DNA of 64,000 nt from Neomegalonema sp. (GTDB lineage: Bacteria > Pseudomonadota > Alphaproteobacteria > Rhodobacterales > Rhodobacteraceae), in assembly GCA_022760355.1 (NCBI GenBank), contig JALEGB010000137.1:1-64000 (forward strand). Reading direction: 5' to 3'. The notes under the pieces were generated by a model, which did no database searches, was not told where the DNA came from, and was given only the letters and a program-made list of their open reading frames with translations. Of this stretch, positions 18,442 through 27,317 are shown in pieces. The stretch's first letter is position 1, and the number at the start of each line of letters is the position of its first letter. A program made the translations under genes and the position numbers.

Positions 18442-19246
18442 GGCCGGCCTCCAGCTCGGTTCCCCGATAGATGCGCGGCGCCCAGGCGGCCTGACTTTCA
18501 GACATGTAGCCTTGCGCGACCAGGTTCTGAACGGTGAGAACTTCGTCCACCGCGCCATAAACCCCACGGCCGCCGCCGAGCAGCAGGGCGTGGCTGCAGC
18601 GATCCAGCACGGCGGAGAGGTCATGGACGACGAGGATCACCCCGCGCCCCTCGGCCGACCATTGGTCGATCACATCGAGCAGCTGCGCCTCGGTTCGCTG
18701 ATCGACGGCGGCGAAGGGTTCGTCGAGCAGGATGAGCGGCGCGTCCTGGACGATCACGCGCGAGAACAGCGCCCGCTGCAGCTGCCCGCCGGACAGCGTG
18801 TAGATCGGCTGATCTGCGACTTCAGCGACGCCTGTGGCCTCGAGCGCCATGGTGATGCGGGCGCGCGTCGCCTCATCCACCCGGCCGCGAAAGCCGAAGC
18901 CGCGCCAAGCGCCCATCGCGGCCAGATCGCGCGTCTTGATCGGAAAACGGCGGTCAAACTCGGAAAGTTGAGCGAGATAGCCGATTTCGCGCGGGCGCCC
19001 TCTTGGCCAGCTCAGCGTCCCAGCGAGCGGCGGGCGCATGCCGAGCACCGTCTTGACGAAGGTCGTCTTGCCCGAGCCGTTATGTCCCACCACCGCCAGC
19101 ACGTCGCCGGGCTGGACATGAAACTGGAGCCCATGGGCCAGCTCATGCGCCGGATAGCCCAGGGCGAGCCCGTCGCAGTTCAGAATGGCGGGCGTATTTT
19201 TCCGTACCCCGGCCGCCACTAGATAATACCTACAATCAATACCCAA
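18434..19246 (-). CDS. znuC: Zinc/manganese ABC transporter ATP-binding protein
   Basis: Walker A GHNGSGKTT, signature LSGGQLQRA, Walker B LILLDEPFAAVD. Confidence 0.85.
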   Translation of the reverse strand: MGIDCRYYLVAAGVRKNTPAILNCDGLALGYPAHELAHGLQFHVQPGDVLAVVGHNGSGKTTFVKTVLGMRPPLAGTLSWPRGRPREIGYLAQLSEFDRRFPIKTRDLAAMGAWRGFGFRGRVDEATRARITMALEATGVAEVADQPIYTLSGGQLQRALFSRVIVQDAPLILLDEPFAAVDQRTEAQLLDVIDQWSAEGRGVILVVHDLSAVLDRCSHALLLGGGRGVYGAVDEVLTVQNLVAQGYMSESQAAWAPRIYRGTELEAGHG

Positions 19247-19443
19247 ATAACGCCGCTAACTGCCGTGGCTCCACATAACAAATCTCGCAGGCTTAAATCG
19301 GTCAGTGAGAAGTTTTCTTCCACGTCTTTTCTGCTTGGCTTGATCATCGCGAGTTCCTTTATCGGGAGTTTGCTTGTGAAGGCGTTTCTTGGTTTGCGCG
19401 CCGGCTATCTCATCTTGGTTTCATGGCATTGGGCTCAATTCGC

Positions 19444-19475
19444 CCTGTCGCCGCCCGCGAGCAGGCGGCGACAGG
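19444..19475 (-). terminator. Hairpin downstream of cynS
   Basis: Perfect 12-bp inverted repeat cctgtcgccgcc - cgcgagca - ggcggcgacagg; no clear U-tract. Confidence 0.45.
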
Positions 19476-19482
19476 TCTATGA

Positions 19483-19938
19483 TCAGAAGGTTTTGTAGGG
19501 CAGGAACTTGCCGGTCATTTCGATCTTCACCCGGTCGCCAGCCGGGTTGGCCTCGCGGCTGATATCCATGGTGAAGTCGATCGCGGACATGATGCCGTCG
19601 CCGAATTCTTCTTCGATCAGCGCCTTCATGGTGGTGCCGTAGACGCTCACGACCTCATAGAGGCGGTAAATCAGCGGGTCGGTCGGCACCGCGGTCGGCA
19701 GGGAGCCGCGATAAGGCACAGTCATCAGCAGCGCGAGTTCTTCTTCGGAAAAGTTAAGGCCCAACGCATGGCCTGCGGCGACGGCTTGATCGCGGGTCAG
19801 GGAGATTTGCCCCATCAGCGCGGCGGTGGTCCATTCTTTGGAGTGGCCGACGGCGGCGGCGATGTCTGACCATTTGACGCCGCGCATGATCTTATGTGCG
19901 ACGATTTTTTCAGTGAGTTCAGCCCTGGTGATCATCAT
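19483..19938 (-). CDS. cynS: Cyanate hydratase (cyanase)
   Basis: HTH-like N-terminus plus catalytic YRLYEVVSVYGTTMKALIEEEFGDGIMSAIDFTMDISREANPAGDRVKIEMTGKFLPYKTF. Confidence 0.95.
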   Translation of the reverse strand: MMITRAELTEKIVAHKIMRGVKWSDIAAAVGHSKEWTTAALMGQISLTRDQAVAAGHALGLNFSEEELALLMTVPYRGSLPTAVPTDPLIYRLYEVVSVYGTTMKALIEEEFGDGIMSAIDFTMDISREANPAGDRVKIEMTGKFLPYKTF

Positions 19939-19946
19939 TTCACTCC

Positions 19947-20849
19947 TTACATCGCGATAGTTTGGGGGGCGGCTAGCGCCGCTGTTGTGTCTGCCGCCAT
20001 TGGCCGAGCAACTGGCGGTTTTTTCGGGTCGTAGGACGCGCTCGCGATTTCTTCTTTGAAGTTCTTTGAGCGGTTGACCAGAAACTCAATGAGATGATTT
20101 CGCATCGGATAGTAATTCGGATGCATATGCAGATTTGTTCTTGAACGCGGCTTCGGCAGCGTGTTCTCGACGATCTCACAGACCCGCGCCTCGGGGCCGT
20201 TGGTCATCAGAACAATGCGGTCCGCCAGTAGGATCGCTTCGTCGATATCGTGCGTGATCATGAAGCTCGTTTGCTTGCGCGCATGTACGATCGAGACAAG
20301 CTCATCCTGGAGCGAGCCGCGGGTGAGTGCGTCAAGCGCGGAAAACGGCTCGTCCATCAGCATGATCCGCGGCTCAATCGCGAGCGCGCGGGCGATGCCG
20401 ACCCGTTGCCGCATACCGCCGGAAAGCTGCGACGGCTTCTTCGTCTCTGCGCCGGTCAGGTGCACAAGGTCGATGAATTCCTGGCAGTGGGCGCGGCGCT
20501 CCTCCCGGCTTTTCTCTGGCCAGCGGGAGGATACGGCGAAGTCAATGTTCGCCATCGCCGTCATCCAGGGCATGAGCGCATGTCCCTGGAAGATCACGGC
20601 GCGATCGAGGCTGGGGCCGCGCACATCCTTGCGATCGACCAGGACGACGCCATTCGTTGGCTTGTCGAGGCCGGCGAGAATGTTCAGCATCGTCGTCTTG
20701 CCGCAACCGGAGTGGCCGATTAGGCAAACGAACTCGCCCTCATGAACATCGAACCAAATATCTCCGAATACTTGTGTTGAAGACTTTTCATTTGGGGTTG
20801 GAAATGATTTTTCTAACCCCTGCACTTGAATGATTGGTTTGTCAGTCAT
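19947..20849 (-). CDS. NrtD/CmpD-type ABC transporter ATP-binding protein (probable cyanate/nitrate-type importer)
   Basis: [35 protein letters not shown]; next to cynS. Confidence 0.88.
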   Translation of the reverse strand: MTDKPIIQVQGLEKSFPTPNEKSSTQVFGDIWFDVHEGEFVCLIGHSGCGKTTMLNILAGLDKPTNGVVLVDRKDVRGPSLDRAVIFQGHALMPWMTAMANIDFAVSSRWPEKSREERRAHCQEFIDLVHLTGAETKKPSQLSGGMRQRVGIARALAIEPRIMLMDEPFSALDALTRGSLQDELVSIVHARKQTSFMITHDIDEAILLADRIVLMTNGPEARVCEIVENTLPKPRSRTNLHMHPNYYPMRNHLIEFLVNRSKNFKEEIASASYDPKKPPVARPMAADTTAALAAPQTIAM

Positions 20850-20858
20850 CGCCCCACC

Positions 20859-21704
20859 CTATTCGACATACGCGACCAGGCGGCCGGCCCGCGCCAACGC
20901 CAAGTCAAGCAACATGCCAACCACGCCGATAAAGAAGATCGCCGAGATCACGCCCGTAATAGATAGATTGTTCCATTCATTCCATACGAAGTATCCAATG
21001 CCTGTGCCGCCGACGAGCATTTCAGCGGCAACAATAACTAGCCACGCGATGCCAATTGAAATTCGCATTCCTGTCAGTATCGTCGGTGCTGCCGCCGGTA
21101 GTATTACGCGGAATGCAGTGCGCCATGATGATACTTCGAGTGTTCGTGCTACATTGAGCCACTCTCTGCGCACATTTGCGACGCCGAATGTCGTGTTGAT
21201 CAGCATCGGCCAAATCGAGCAAATGAAGATCACGAATATTGACGATGTCTCGCTGTCTTTAATTGTGTACAGAGCGAGCGGCATCCAAGCGAGCGGTGAG
21301 ACGGGTTTGAGCAGTTGAATAAAGGGATCAAGCGCGCGCTGGGCGACATTGGACATGCCGATCAAAAAGCCGAGCGGCACTGCAATGAGCGCGGCGAGGA
21401 AGAAGCCGGTCAGCACCCTCGCGATCGAATAGGCGAGCTGAATGCCGATGCCTTTGTCATTCGGGCCCGCGTCATAAAACGGGTTGGTGATGTGGCCCCA
21501 AATCTCTTTGCCGACATCGGCCGGGCTGGGGATAGCGCTTTTCCCTTTGGCGGTTGGGCCGAGCAGTTCGGCGAGCTCGGGGTCCATTTTGACCGCAGGC
21601 CCCTGCTTTGAAAGCACGAACAGATGCCAGCTTAGCAAGAAAACACCAAGAATAATGATAGATAGCGCTAACGCTTTTGCCCAAGGCGGTTGTGTTGTCG
21701 TCAT
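20859..21704 (-). CDS. NrtB/CmpB-type ABC transporter permease
   Basis: IQLLKPVSPLAWMPLALYTIKDSETSSIFVIFICSIWPMLINT motif. Confidence 0.88.
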   Translation of the reverse strand: MTTTQPPWAKALALSIIILGVFLLSWHLFVLSKQGPAVKMDPELAELLGPTAKGKSAIPSPADVGKEIWGHITNPFYDAGPNDKGIGIQLAYSIARVLTGFFLAALIAVPLGFLIGMSNVAQRALDPFIQLLKPVSPLAWMPLALYTIKDSETSSIFVIFICSIWPMLINTTFGVANVRREWLNVARTLEVSSWRTAFRVILPAAAPTILTGMRISIGIAWLVIVAAEMLVGGTGIGYFVWNEWNNLSITGVISAIFFIGVVGMLLDLALARAGRLVAYVE

Positions 21705-21800
21705 ATTCTATCCAGTCTCTTTGCTATTCCGAACTGGCCTATCTAGCGGTGCGCGGCTTGGCGTAAGCGGGGGTAGATTCGCCAAGCCGCGCTGGTTTAG

Positions 21801-23321
21801 TTAGCCGCGCTTGATTGCGAAGCTATCGATGTACTCATCTGGTTTTGAGTAATCGAAGGTCTTGCCCATGATGTCATAGCTCTTGTAAGTGACATCTGGT
21901 GGCGTTTGCCCCATGTCTTTCATGACAGCTTGGGCGTCGGTCGCCAAGTATACCTGCTCAGCGATCGCTTTATAGTTGACGTCCCCTTCAATATAGCCCC
22001 ATCGCTTCATCTGCGACAGGATCCACACCCCAAAGGAGTGGTACGGGAACGGATCAAAATCGATCCGGTCCGGCTCGTTCCGAACGGCGCCCAGACCGTC
22101 GGCGAAGCGGCCGGTCAGAACTTGCTTCACCACCGTTTCCGGCTGATTGAGGTAGTTCTTCGGTGAAATCGCCTTTGAAATCTCAGCCCGGTTTTCCGGC
22201 GCCGAGGAATAGGCGGTCGCGTCGAGGATCGACTTAAACAACGCCAAGAAAGTGTTCGGCGTCTCGTCGATGAACTTCTTCGAGGCGGCGAAGGCGCAGC
22301 ACGGGTGGCCCGGCCAGATTTCTTTGGTCAGCTTGTAGATAAAGCCGACGCCATCATAGACGGCGCGCTGGTTGAACGGATCTGGGCTCAGATAGCCATC
22401 CAAGTTGCCGGCGGAAAGGTTGGCCACCATCTCTGGCGGCGGCACCACCCGGATTTGGATGTCTTTGTCCGGATCCAGGCCCGCTTCGGCGACATAGTAG
22501 CGAAGCAGGAAGTTGTGCATCGAATATTCGAACGGCACGCCGAAGGTGAAGCCTTTCCACAGCTTCGGATTCTGCTTGTCCTTGTGCTTCATCGCCAGGG
22601 TGATGGCCTGGCCGTTGATGTTCTCAACTGCAGGCATCGTCCATGGCGTCGCCGCCGAGCCGGCGCCGACCGTGATCGCCAGCGGCATCGGGGTCAGCAT
22701 GTGCGCCGCGTCGTACTCGTAGGAGAGCGACTTGTCGCGGCTGACCGCCCAACCGGCGGTTTTGATCACATCTACGTCAAGCCCGTACTTCTTATAGAAG
22801 CCCAACGGGTGCGCCATGATGATCGGGGTGGCGCAAGTGATCGGCACGAAGCCGACTTTGAGGTCCTTTTTCTCAATCGGACCTTTCGCGTCGACGATAT
22901 TGGCGACCGCCTTATCGATCGGCAGGATCGAGCTGATCGCCGCCGCCGCTGTGCCTGCGCCAACTGCGCGCAGGAAGGCCCGGCGATTGGCGTCGGTTCC
23001 GAAGATCCCGTTTAGGATCGCGGACTCCGCCAGATTCGCGAGGACTCTCTCCTGATCCTTCCAATCCAGCTTTTCAGCTGTATCGGTCGGCGCCGCCAAA
23101 TCGCTGAGTGCGCGATCGGCTTCTGTCGCTTCGCGTGCGACGGGTCCTTCGGCGCCGTTCGGCGTCGTCTCCGCGCAATAGAAGCGCGATCCTTTAGATG
23201 CGTCCGCGAGCGCCGCTTGGTGCTCGAACATCGTCGCATGCAGTCCGCACGGACAGCCGTTCCAAAGAACTTCGTCCGCATCGTAGAGGTTGCTCAAAGC
23301 TCCCATGAGCCTGTGCTCCAT
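21801..23321 (-). CDS. NrtA/CmpA-like substrate-binding protein with unusual Cys/His-containing N-terminal extension before a Tat-like signal
   Basis: GFVPITCATPIIMAHPLGFYKKYGLDV, VPFEYSMHNFLLRYY, HPCC; N-terminal NGCPCGLHATMFEH upstream of NRRAFLRAVGAG; start may be 23306. Confidence 0.85.
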   Translation of the reverse strand: MEHRLMGALSNLYDADEVLWNGCPCGLHATMFEHQAALADASKGSRFYCAETTPNGAEGPVAREATEADRALSDLAAPTDTAEKLDWKDQERVLANLAESAILNGIFGTDANRRAFLRAVGAGTAAAAISSILPIDKAVANIVDAKGPIEKKDLKVGFVPITCATPIIMAHPLGFYKKYGLDVDVIKTAGWAVSRDKSLSYEYDAAHMLTPMPLAITVGAGSAATPWTMPAVENINGQAITLAMKHKDKQNPKLWKGFTFGVPFEYSMHNFLLRYYVAEAGLDPDKDIQIRVVPPPEMVANLSAGNLDGYLSPDPFNQRAVYDGVGFIYKLTKEIWPGHPCCAFAASKKFIDETPNTFLALFKSILDATAYSSAPENRAEISKAISPKNYLNQPETVVKQVLTGRFADGLGAVRNEPDRIDFDPFPYHSFGVWILSQMKRWGYIEGDVNYKAIAEQVYLATDAQAVMKDMGQTPPDVTYKSYDIMGKTFDYSKPDEYIDSFAIKRG

Positions 23322-23443
23322 AGTACGACATGTTGGCCTCCTTTAGCCGTCTCCGCAAACGCCCCCATCAGCGCTCCGCGGTGGTTTGAATTTGATCGCA
23401 TTGCGCCGCCTTTGGCGCGCGATCCAGCTTGCGTCCGGCGCGC

Positions 23444-24049
23444 TTAGGCGTCGGAGGCGAGCAATTCTTCAGCCTCAATGATCGCGCGCGCCGTTTCCGG
23501 CAGCGGCAGGTTGCGGGTCATTGAGAGCGCCTGCAGGCGCTTATGCGCTTCGTCTTCGGACAGGCCGCCGCGCGCCATCAGCACGCCCTTCGCGCGCGCC
23601 ACCAGCTTCATTGAAGCCAGCGCGTTTTTGGCGGAGCGCCAATCTTCGGTCAGGCGCTGTATTCGGGCGCGAACGGCGATTGCGCTTGCGGCGCCGATGG
23701 CGATGCGGTCGGCTTGCACGCCAACAGGGGCCACCTGATCCGCGCCGGCCGCGATCAGGCGCGCGGCGATGTCGGGTTGGGCGTTGTCGACCAGGGTCAA
23801 GATCGGCGCCGCCAGGCCCTCGCGCAGGGTCTCCAGCGCTTCGATCGCGCTCGGCGCGCCTTCGCCTGCGTGAAAGAAGGCGAGCTCGACATCTAGGGCG
23901 GCGTCGATCGCGCTCGCCGCGTCGCCGAAACCGCCCACAATCGCGAAGCCGCGATCATGTAGCACGCTCGAGAACAGCTCACGGCGGCCGGCTTCCGGGT
24001 CAATCAACAGCGCGCGCCGCACGGTGGGATCGGGGAGGGACAAGAACAT
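23444..24049 (-). CDS. ANTAR-domain response regulator (NasT/AmiR-like)
   Basis: Receiver-like N-terminus and ANTAR C-terminus LVARAKGVLMARGGLSEDEAHKRLQALSMTRNLPLPETARAII. Confidence 0.85.
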   Translation of the reverse strand: MFLSLPDPTVRRALLIDPEAGRRELFSSVLHDRGFAIVGGFGDAASAIDAALDVELAFFHAGEGAPSAIEALETLREGLAAPILTLVDNAQPDIAARLIAAGADQVAPVGVQADRIAIGAASAIAVRARIQRLTEDWRSAKNALASMKLVARAKGVLMARGGLSEDEAHKRLQALSMTRNLPLPETARAIIEAEELLASDA

Positions 24050-24660
24050 CAGGCCGTCTCCTCGACACCGAGGGCTGCAGCCAGGTAGTCGAGCCGATCC
24101 TGCCCGAGGAAGCGCGCGCCATCCAGCACATAGGTTGGCGAGCCGAACACCTGCGCGGCGATCGCGTCATGGGTGTAGGCCTCGGCCGCCGCCCTTGTTT
24201 CGTCGGCGGCCGCGCGCCCAAGGATCGCGAGCGCGTCAAAGCCTGCGGCGCTCAGGATGTCGCTGGCGGTCGCCTCGCTGGCGATATCGCGTTCCTCGGC
24301 CCATACGGCGCGCAGAAAGGCGAACGAGATCCGGCCGACATCGCCGCCGGTCAGATCGACCGCAATAATGATCCGGCAGGCGAGATCGGTTGGCGTCGGC
24401 CAGTATGTCGGCTTCGGATTGATCGGTAGGCCGAAACGTGCGGCGCACCGCGTGAGATCCTCCATCCGATAGCTCAACCGGGCGTCGGATTGCTTGAAGG
24501 GCGGGGTCGTTTCGCTCGCCGCGAAAACCCGAGCGATGTCGACCGGGCGATAGCGGATCTCCGCATTGGCCGCCGTCGCAATGGCGCGCAGCCGCGGCTC
24601 GCCCAGATAGGCGAAACCAGAGATTGGCGCGTAGTAATAGTCGATTGTCGCTCGGGTCAT
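24049..24660 (-). CDS. 2-hydroxychromene-2-carboxylate isomerase / DsbA-fold (kappa-GST-like) protein
   Basis: IDYYYAPISGFAYLG start, QVFGSPTYVLDGARFLGQDRLDYL. Confidence 0.75.
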   Translation of the reverse strand: MTRATIDYYYAPISGFAYLGEPRLRAIATAANAEIRYRPVDIARVFAASETTPPFKQSDARLSYRMEDLTRCAARFGLPINPKPTYWPTPTDLACRIIIAVDLTGGDVGRISFAFLRAVWAEERDIASEATASDILSAAGFDALAILGRAAADETRAAAEAYTHDAIAAQVFGSPTYVLDGARFLGQDRLDYLAAALGVEETA

Positions 24661-24670
24661 TGTGCTCTCC

Positions 24671-25531
24671 TTAGGCGGCGAAAGGCAGGCCTTCGTCGAT
24701 TGGCAGCGAGGGATCGCGCGACCATTCGTTCCAAGAGCCGAAATAGATCCGCACGTCTTTCACGCCGGCCTCCTTGAGGGCGACGAAGGTGTTCGAGGCG
24801 CGCGCCCCCTTGAAGCAGTACAGATAGACGGGCGTGTCCTTGGTGATGCCGACGCTGGCGCACTCCGCCATCACTTCGTCCGCCGATTTGATCCGCGGCC
24901 CTTCGGCGGTTGGCTTCATGAAGCGGTACCATTCGATCCAGCGCGCGCCCGGAATTCGGCCTTTGCGCGGGCAGAAATCCTTGCCGTAGGGGGAGGAGCT
25001 GTCCGCGATCCATTCATCGACATCGCGCACATCCAAAATGGCGATGGACGGGTTGCCCAGCGCCGCTTGCATATCCGCCTGCGTCAGCATCAGCGCCGCC
25101 GCACTTGGGTCGACGGGAAAGCTGGCTGGCGTCGGCGTCAGCGGCGCGGTGTGGAGATCAAAGCCGGCGGCTTTCCACGCATCGACGCCGCCATGGAGCA
25201 CCGCCGCGTTCGGATAGCCGAGATATTTCAGCAGAAAATATCCGCGGCAGGACTGGCCGAAGCCGGTATTCATCGATTGCTCGCACAGAACGGCGGTTTT
25301 GGCTCCATCCAACCCGGCGGCGCCGAAAGCTGCGGCGAATTTCGCGCTGAGCTCCGCCATGCCATCGGCGGAGGACGTCGCCAGGTAGGTGAAGATCTCA
25401 TGCAGATTTACGGCGCCAGCGATGTGGCCGGCCTTGAAGCTGTCGGGGTCGCGGGTGTCGATTACGACAACATCCGGTCCGAGATTTTCTTTCAGGGTTT
25501 GCGGCGAAACTAATACGGACATTCTCTTCAC
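24671..25531 (-). CDS. Thiosulfate sulfurtransferase (tandem rhodanese domains)
   Basis: DTRDPDSFKAGHIAGAVNL; AAVLHGGVDAWKAAGF; LDVRDVDEW; active-site loop YLYCFKGARASN. Confidence 0.88.
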   Translation of the reverse strand: MKRMSVLVSPQTLKENLGPDVVVIDTRDPDSFKAGHIAGAVNLHEIFTYLATSSADGMAELSAKFAAAFGAAGLDGAKTAVLCEQSMNTGFGQSCRGYFLLKYLGYPNAAVLHGGVDAWKAAGFDLHTAPLTPTPASFPVDPSAAALMLTQADMQAALGNPSIAILDVRDVDEWIADSSSPYGKDFCPRKGRIPGARWIEWYRFMKPTAEGPRIKSADEVMAECASVGITKDTPVYLYCFKGARASNTFVALKEAGVKDVRIYFGSWNEWSRDPSLPIDEGLPFAA

Positions 25532-25558
25532 TCCTTGAGGCCCCCGGAAGGCGATCGT

Positions 25559-26707
25559 TTATGCGGCCGGCAGTTCGGCGAGCATTTTGCGCAGCTGCTT
25601 CGTGGCTGGCGTAACGATGGCGACGAAATAGGCTTCACGCAGTCGGCGCTGGGCGACCCCGCGGCCGACATAGCCGCGCGCGCCGCAATGCAGCATCGCG
25701 TAATGCGCGGCTGTGACCGATGCTTCGCCGCCAGCAAGCCGCGCCGCGAGAACGCGGCGGAAATACTCCGGCGACGGGTCGTAGGGGGTTTGGGCAAGGG
25801 TGAAGATTTCGCCTTCGAGCTCTTCAAGCTGCTCTTCGAAGTCCGCCGGCTGCATCTCCAGATATTTGTTTACATGGCCGAGCTGCGTCTCGACTTGGCG
25901 CATCAGCTCAATACAGCTGCGGACCATGCCGGTCGCCATGCCGCATTGCATCAGAACGAAGCCGGCGCGGATGCGCTTCAGGTAATCGTCAATCGGGTCG
26001 GCGAGGATCTGCTCCTCCGGCACGAAGACGTCGCGGAACTGGACGGCTTGGGTGTTCGTGCCGCCCATAGCGACGAAGTCGTGGTCCAGCGTGAGTTTCA
26101 CGCCTTCCGCTTCGCCCCGCGCCGCCGCCATCACGCGTCTGGTTGCGCCGCCCTCTTCAACGTCGAACACAATGCCGAACCAGCCTTTTTCGTCGACATT
26201 CGAGACCCAGGGCAAAGCGCCCTTTACACGGTAGCCGCCCGGGACTTTTTCGCCTTTCAACCGCATCTTTTCGATGCCGAAAAAGGTCTTCATCGGGTTC
26301 GAAAGGCCGGTGCCGCCCAGCACGGCGCCGCTTGCGACTTGCGCGCCGAGCGATGCCTTGAGGTCGTCATTTTCGGACGAGTAAATATACCAGCCCAGCG
26401 CGTCCTGGCACCACATACAGAAGGCGGTGGAGGTGCAGAGCTCGCCAGCGCGCGACATGACGCGGATCGTGTTGCTGAGATCCGGCTCGACGCCGCAGGT
26501 GGGCAGATGGGCGCTATAGGCGCCGGCGTCGCCCATCGCGCGCATGACCTCTTCAGGGTACAGCCCTTCGTCGATTTCGCGGACAAGGGGCTTAAGCTGC
26601 GTTTGCGCAACCTTATCGACCTTCTCCATCAGCGTCGGGGCGACGGCCTTCGGCTTACTAAACAAAGACATCACGAGCGACATGACGATACGCTCTCCAC
26701 AAAACAC
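25559..26707 (-). CDS. Acyl-CoA dehydrogenase-family flavoprotein
   Basis: SAHLPTCGVEPDLSNTIRVMSRAGELCTSTAFCMWCQDALGWYIYSS, GGTGLSNP, GYRVKGALPWVSN; internal start at 26683 possible. Confidence 0.82.
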   Translation of the reverse strand: MFCGERIVMSLVMSLFSKPKAVAPTLMEKVDKVAQTQLKPLVREIDEGLYPEEVMRAMGDAGAYSAHLPTCGVEPDLSNTIRVMSRAGELCTSTAFCMWCQDALGWYIYSSENDDLKASLGAQVASGAVLGGTGLSNPMKTFFGIEKMRLKGEKVPGGYRVKGALPWVSNVDEKGWFGIVFDVEEGGATRRVMAAARGEAEGVKLTLDHDFVAMGGTNTQAVQFRDVFVPEEQILADPIDDYLKRIRAGFVLMQCGMATGMVRSCIELMRQVETQLGHVNKYLEMQPADFEEQLEELEGEIFTLAQTPYDPSPEYFRRVLAARLAGGEASVTAAHYAMLHCGARGYVGRGVAQRRLREAYFVAIVTPATKQLRKMLAELPAA

Positions 26708-26758
26708 GGCGGTTACGATGGGCGGGGCGCAGGCCCCGCCAGGTTAAGCAGGGCGGCG

Positions 26759-27295
26759 TCAGGCCGCGGTGATCTCCATGTTCACCGGGCGCGAGAAGGT
26801 GTTGAAAACAGGCGACCATTTGGCGACATGCTGGATCAGCTCGTCGATCACTTCCTTGGGCGCGTCCGCCTCCATGGTCACCTTCATCCGCACATCGGTG
26901 AAGCCGACCGGCTTTTCGCTCATGTCGCCCGTGCCCCATACCGCGGTGATGTTGAGGTCGCCCTCCATCTCGATCTCGAGCTTTTGGACGGTGATGCCGC
27001 GATGGACCGCATTGGCGTGCAGGCCGACGCAGACGCAGCTGCCGAGTGCGGCGAGCGATGCTTCTGATGGGTTCGGCGCGGTGTCGTCGCCCAGGAGGCC
27101 TGGCGGCTCGTCAACGATGTAGGGCTCAAGATCGCGGATGTAGTTGGCGTGGCGGAACCGGCCTTCGGCCACCGTCTTGCAGCTCAGCGTCTTGATCGCT
27201 TGCGGGTTGGCCTTGCCTTTCTCGATCAGCCCTTCAAGGCCGTCCTTGTCGATCGGCGCGAGGCAGCCGGTCAGCACAGTGTTGGGGGCGGACAT
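26759..27295 (-). CDS. OsmC family protein
   Basis: PNPSEASLAALGSCVCVGLHANAVHRGITVQKLEIEMEGDLN. Confidence 0.88.
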   Translation of the reverse strand: MSAPNTVLTGCLAPIDKDGLEGLIEKGKANPQAIKTLSCKTVAEGRFRHANYIRDLEPYIVDEPPGLLGDDTAPNPSEASLAALGSCVCVGLHANAVHRGITVQKLEIEMEGDLNITAVWGTGDMSEKPVGFTDVRMKVTMEADAPKEVIDELIQHVAKWSPVFNTFSRPVNMEITAA

Positions 27296-27317
27296 ACGAT
27301 TCCCTTTCCCTGGTGGG

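Noticed and set aside
19247-19300. Zur operator upstream of znuC
   Set aside because: No convincing alphaproteobacterial Zur palindrome by eye
19265-19498. 77-aa plus-strand ORF between znuC and cynS
   Set aside because: Runs through the cynS hairpin and into cynS; no SD or family signal, though a small membrane peptide cannot be excluded
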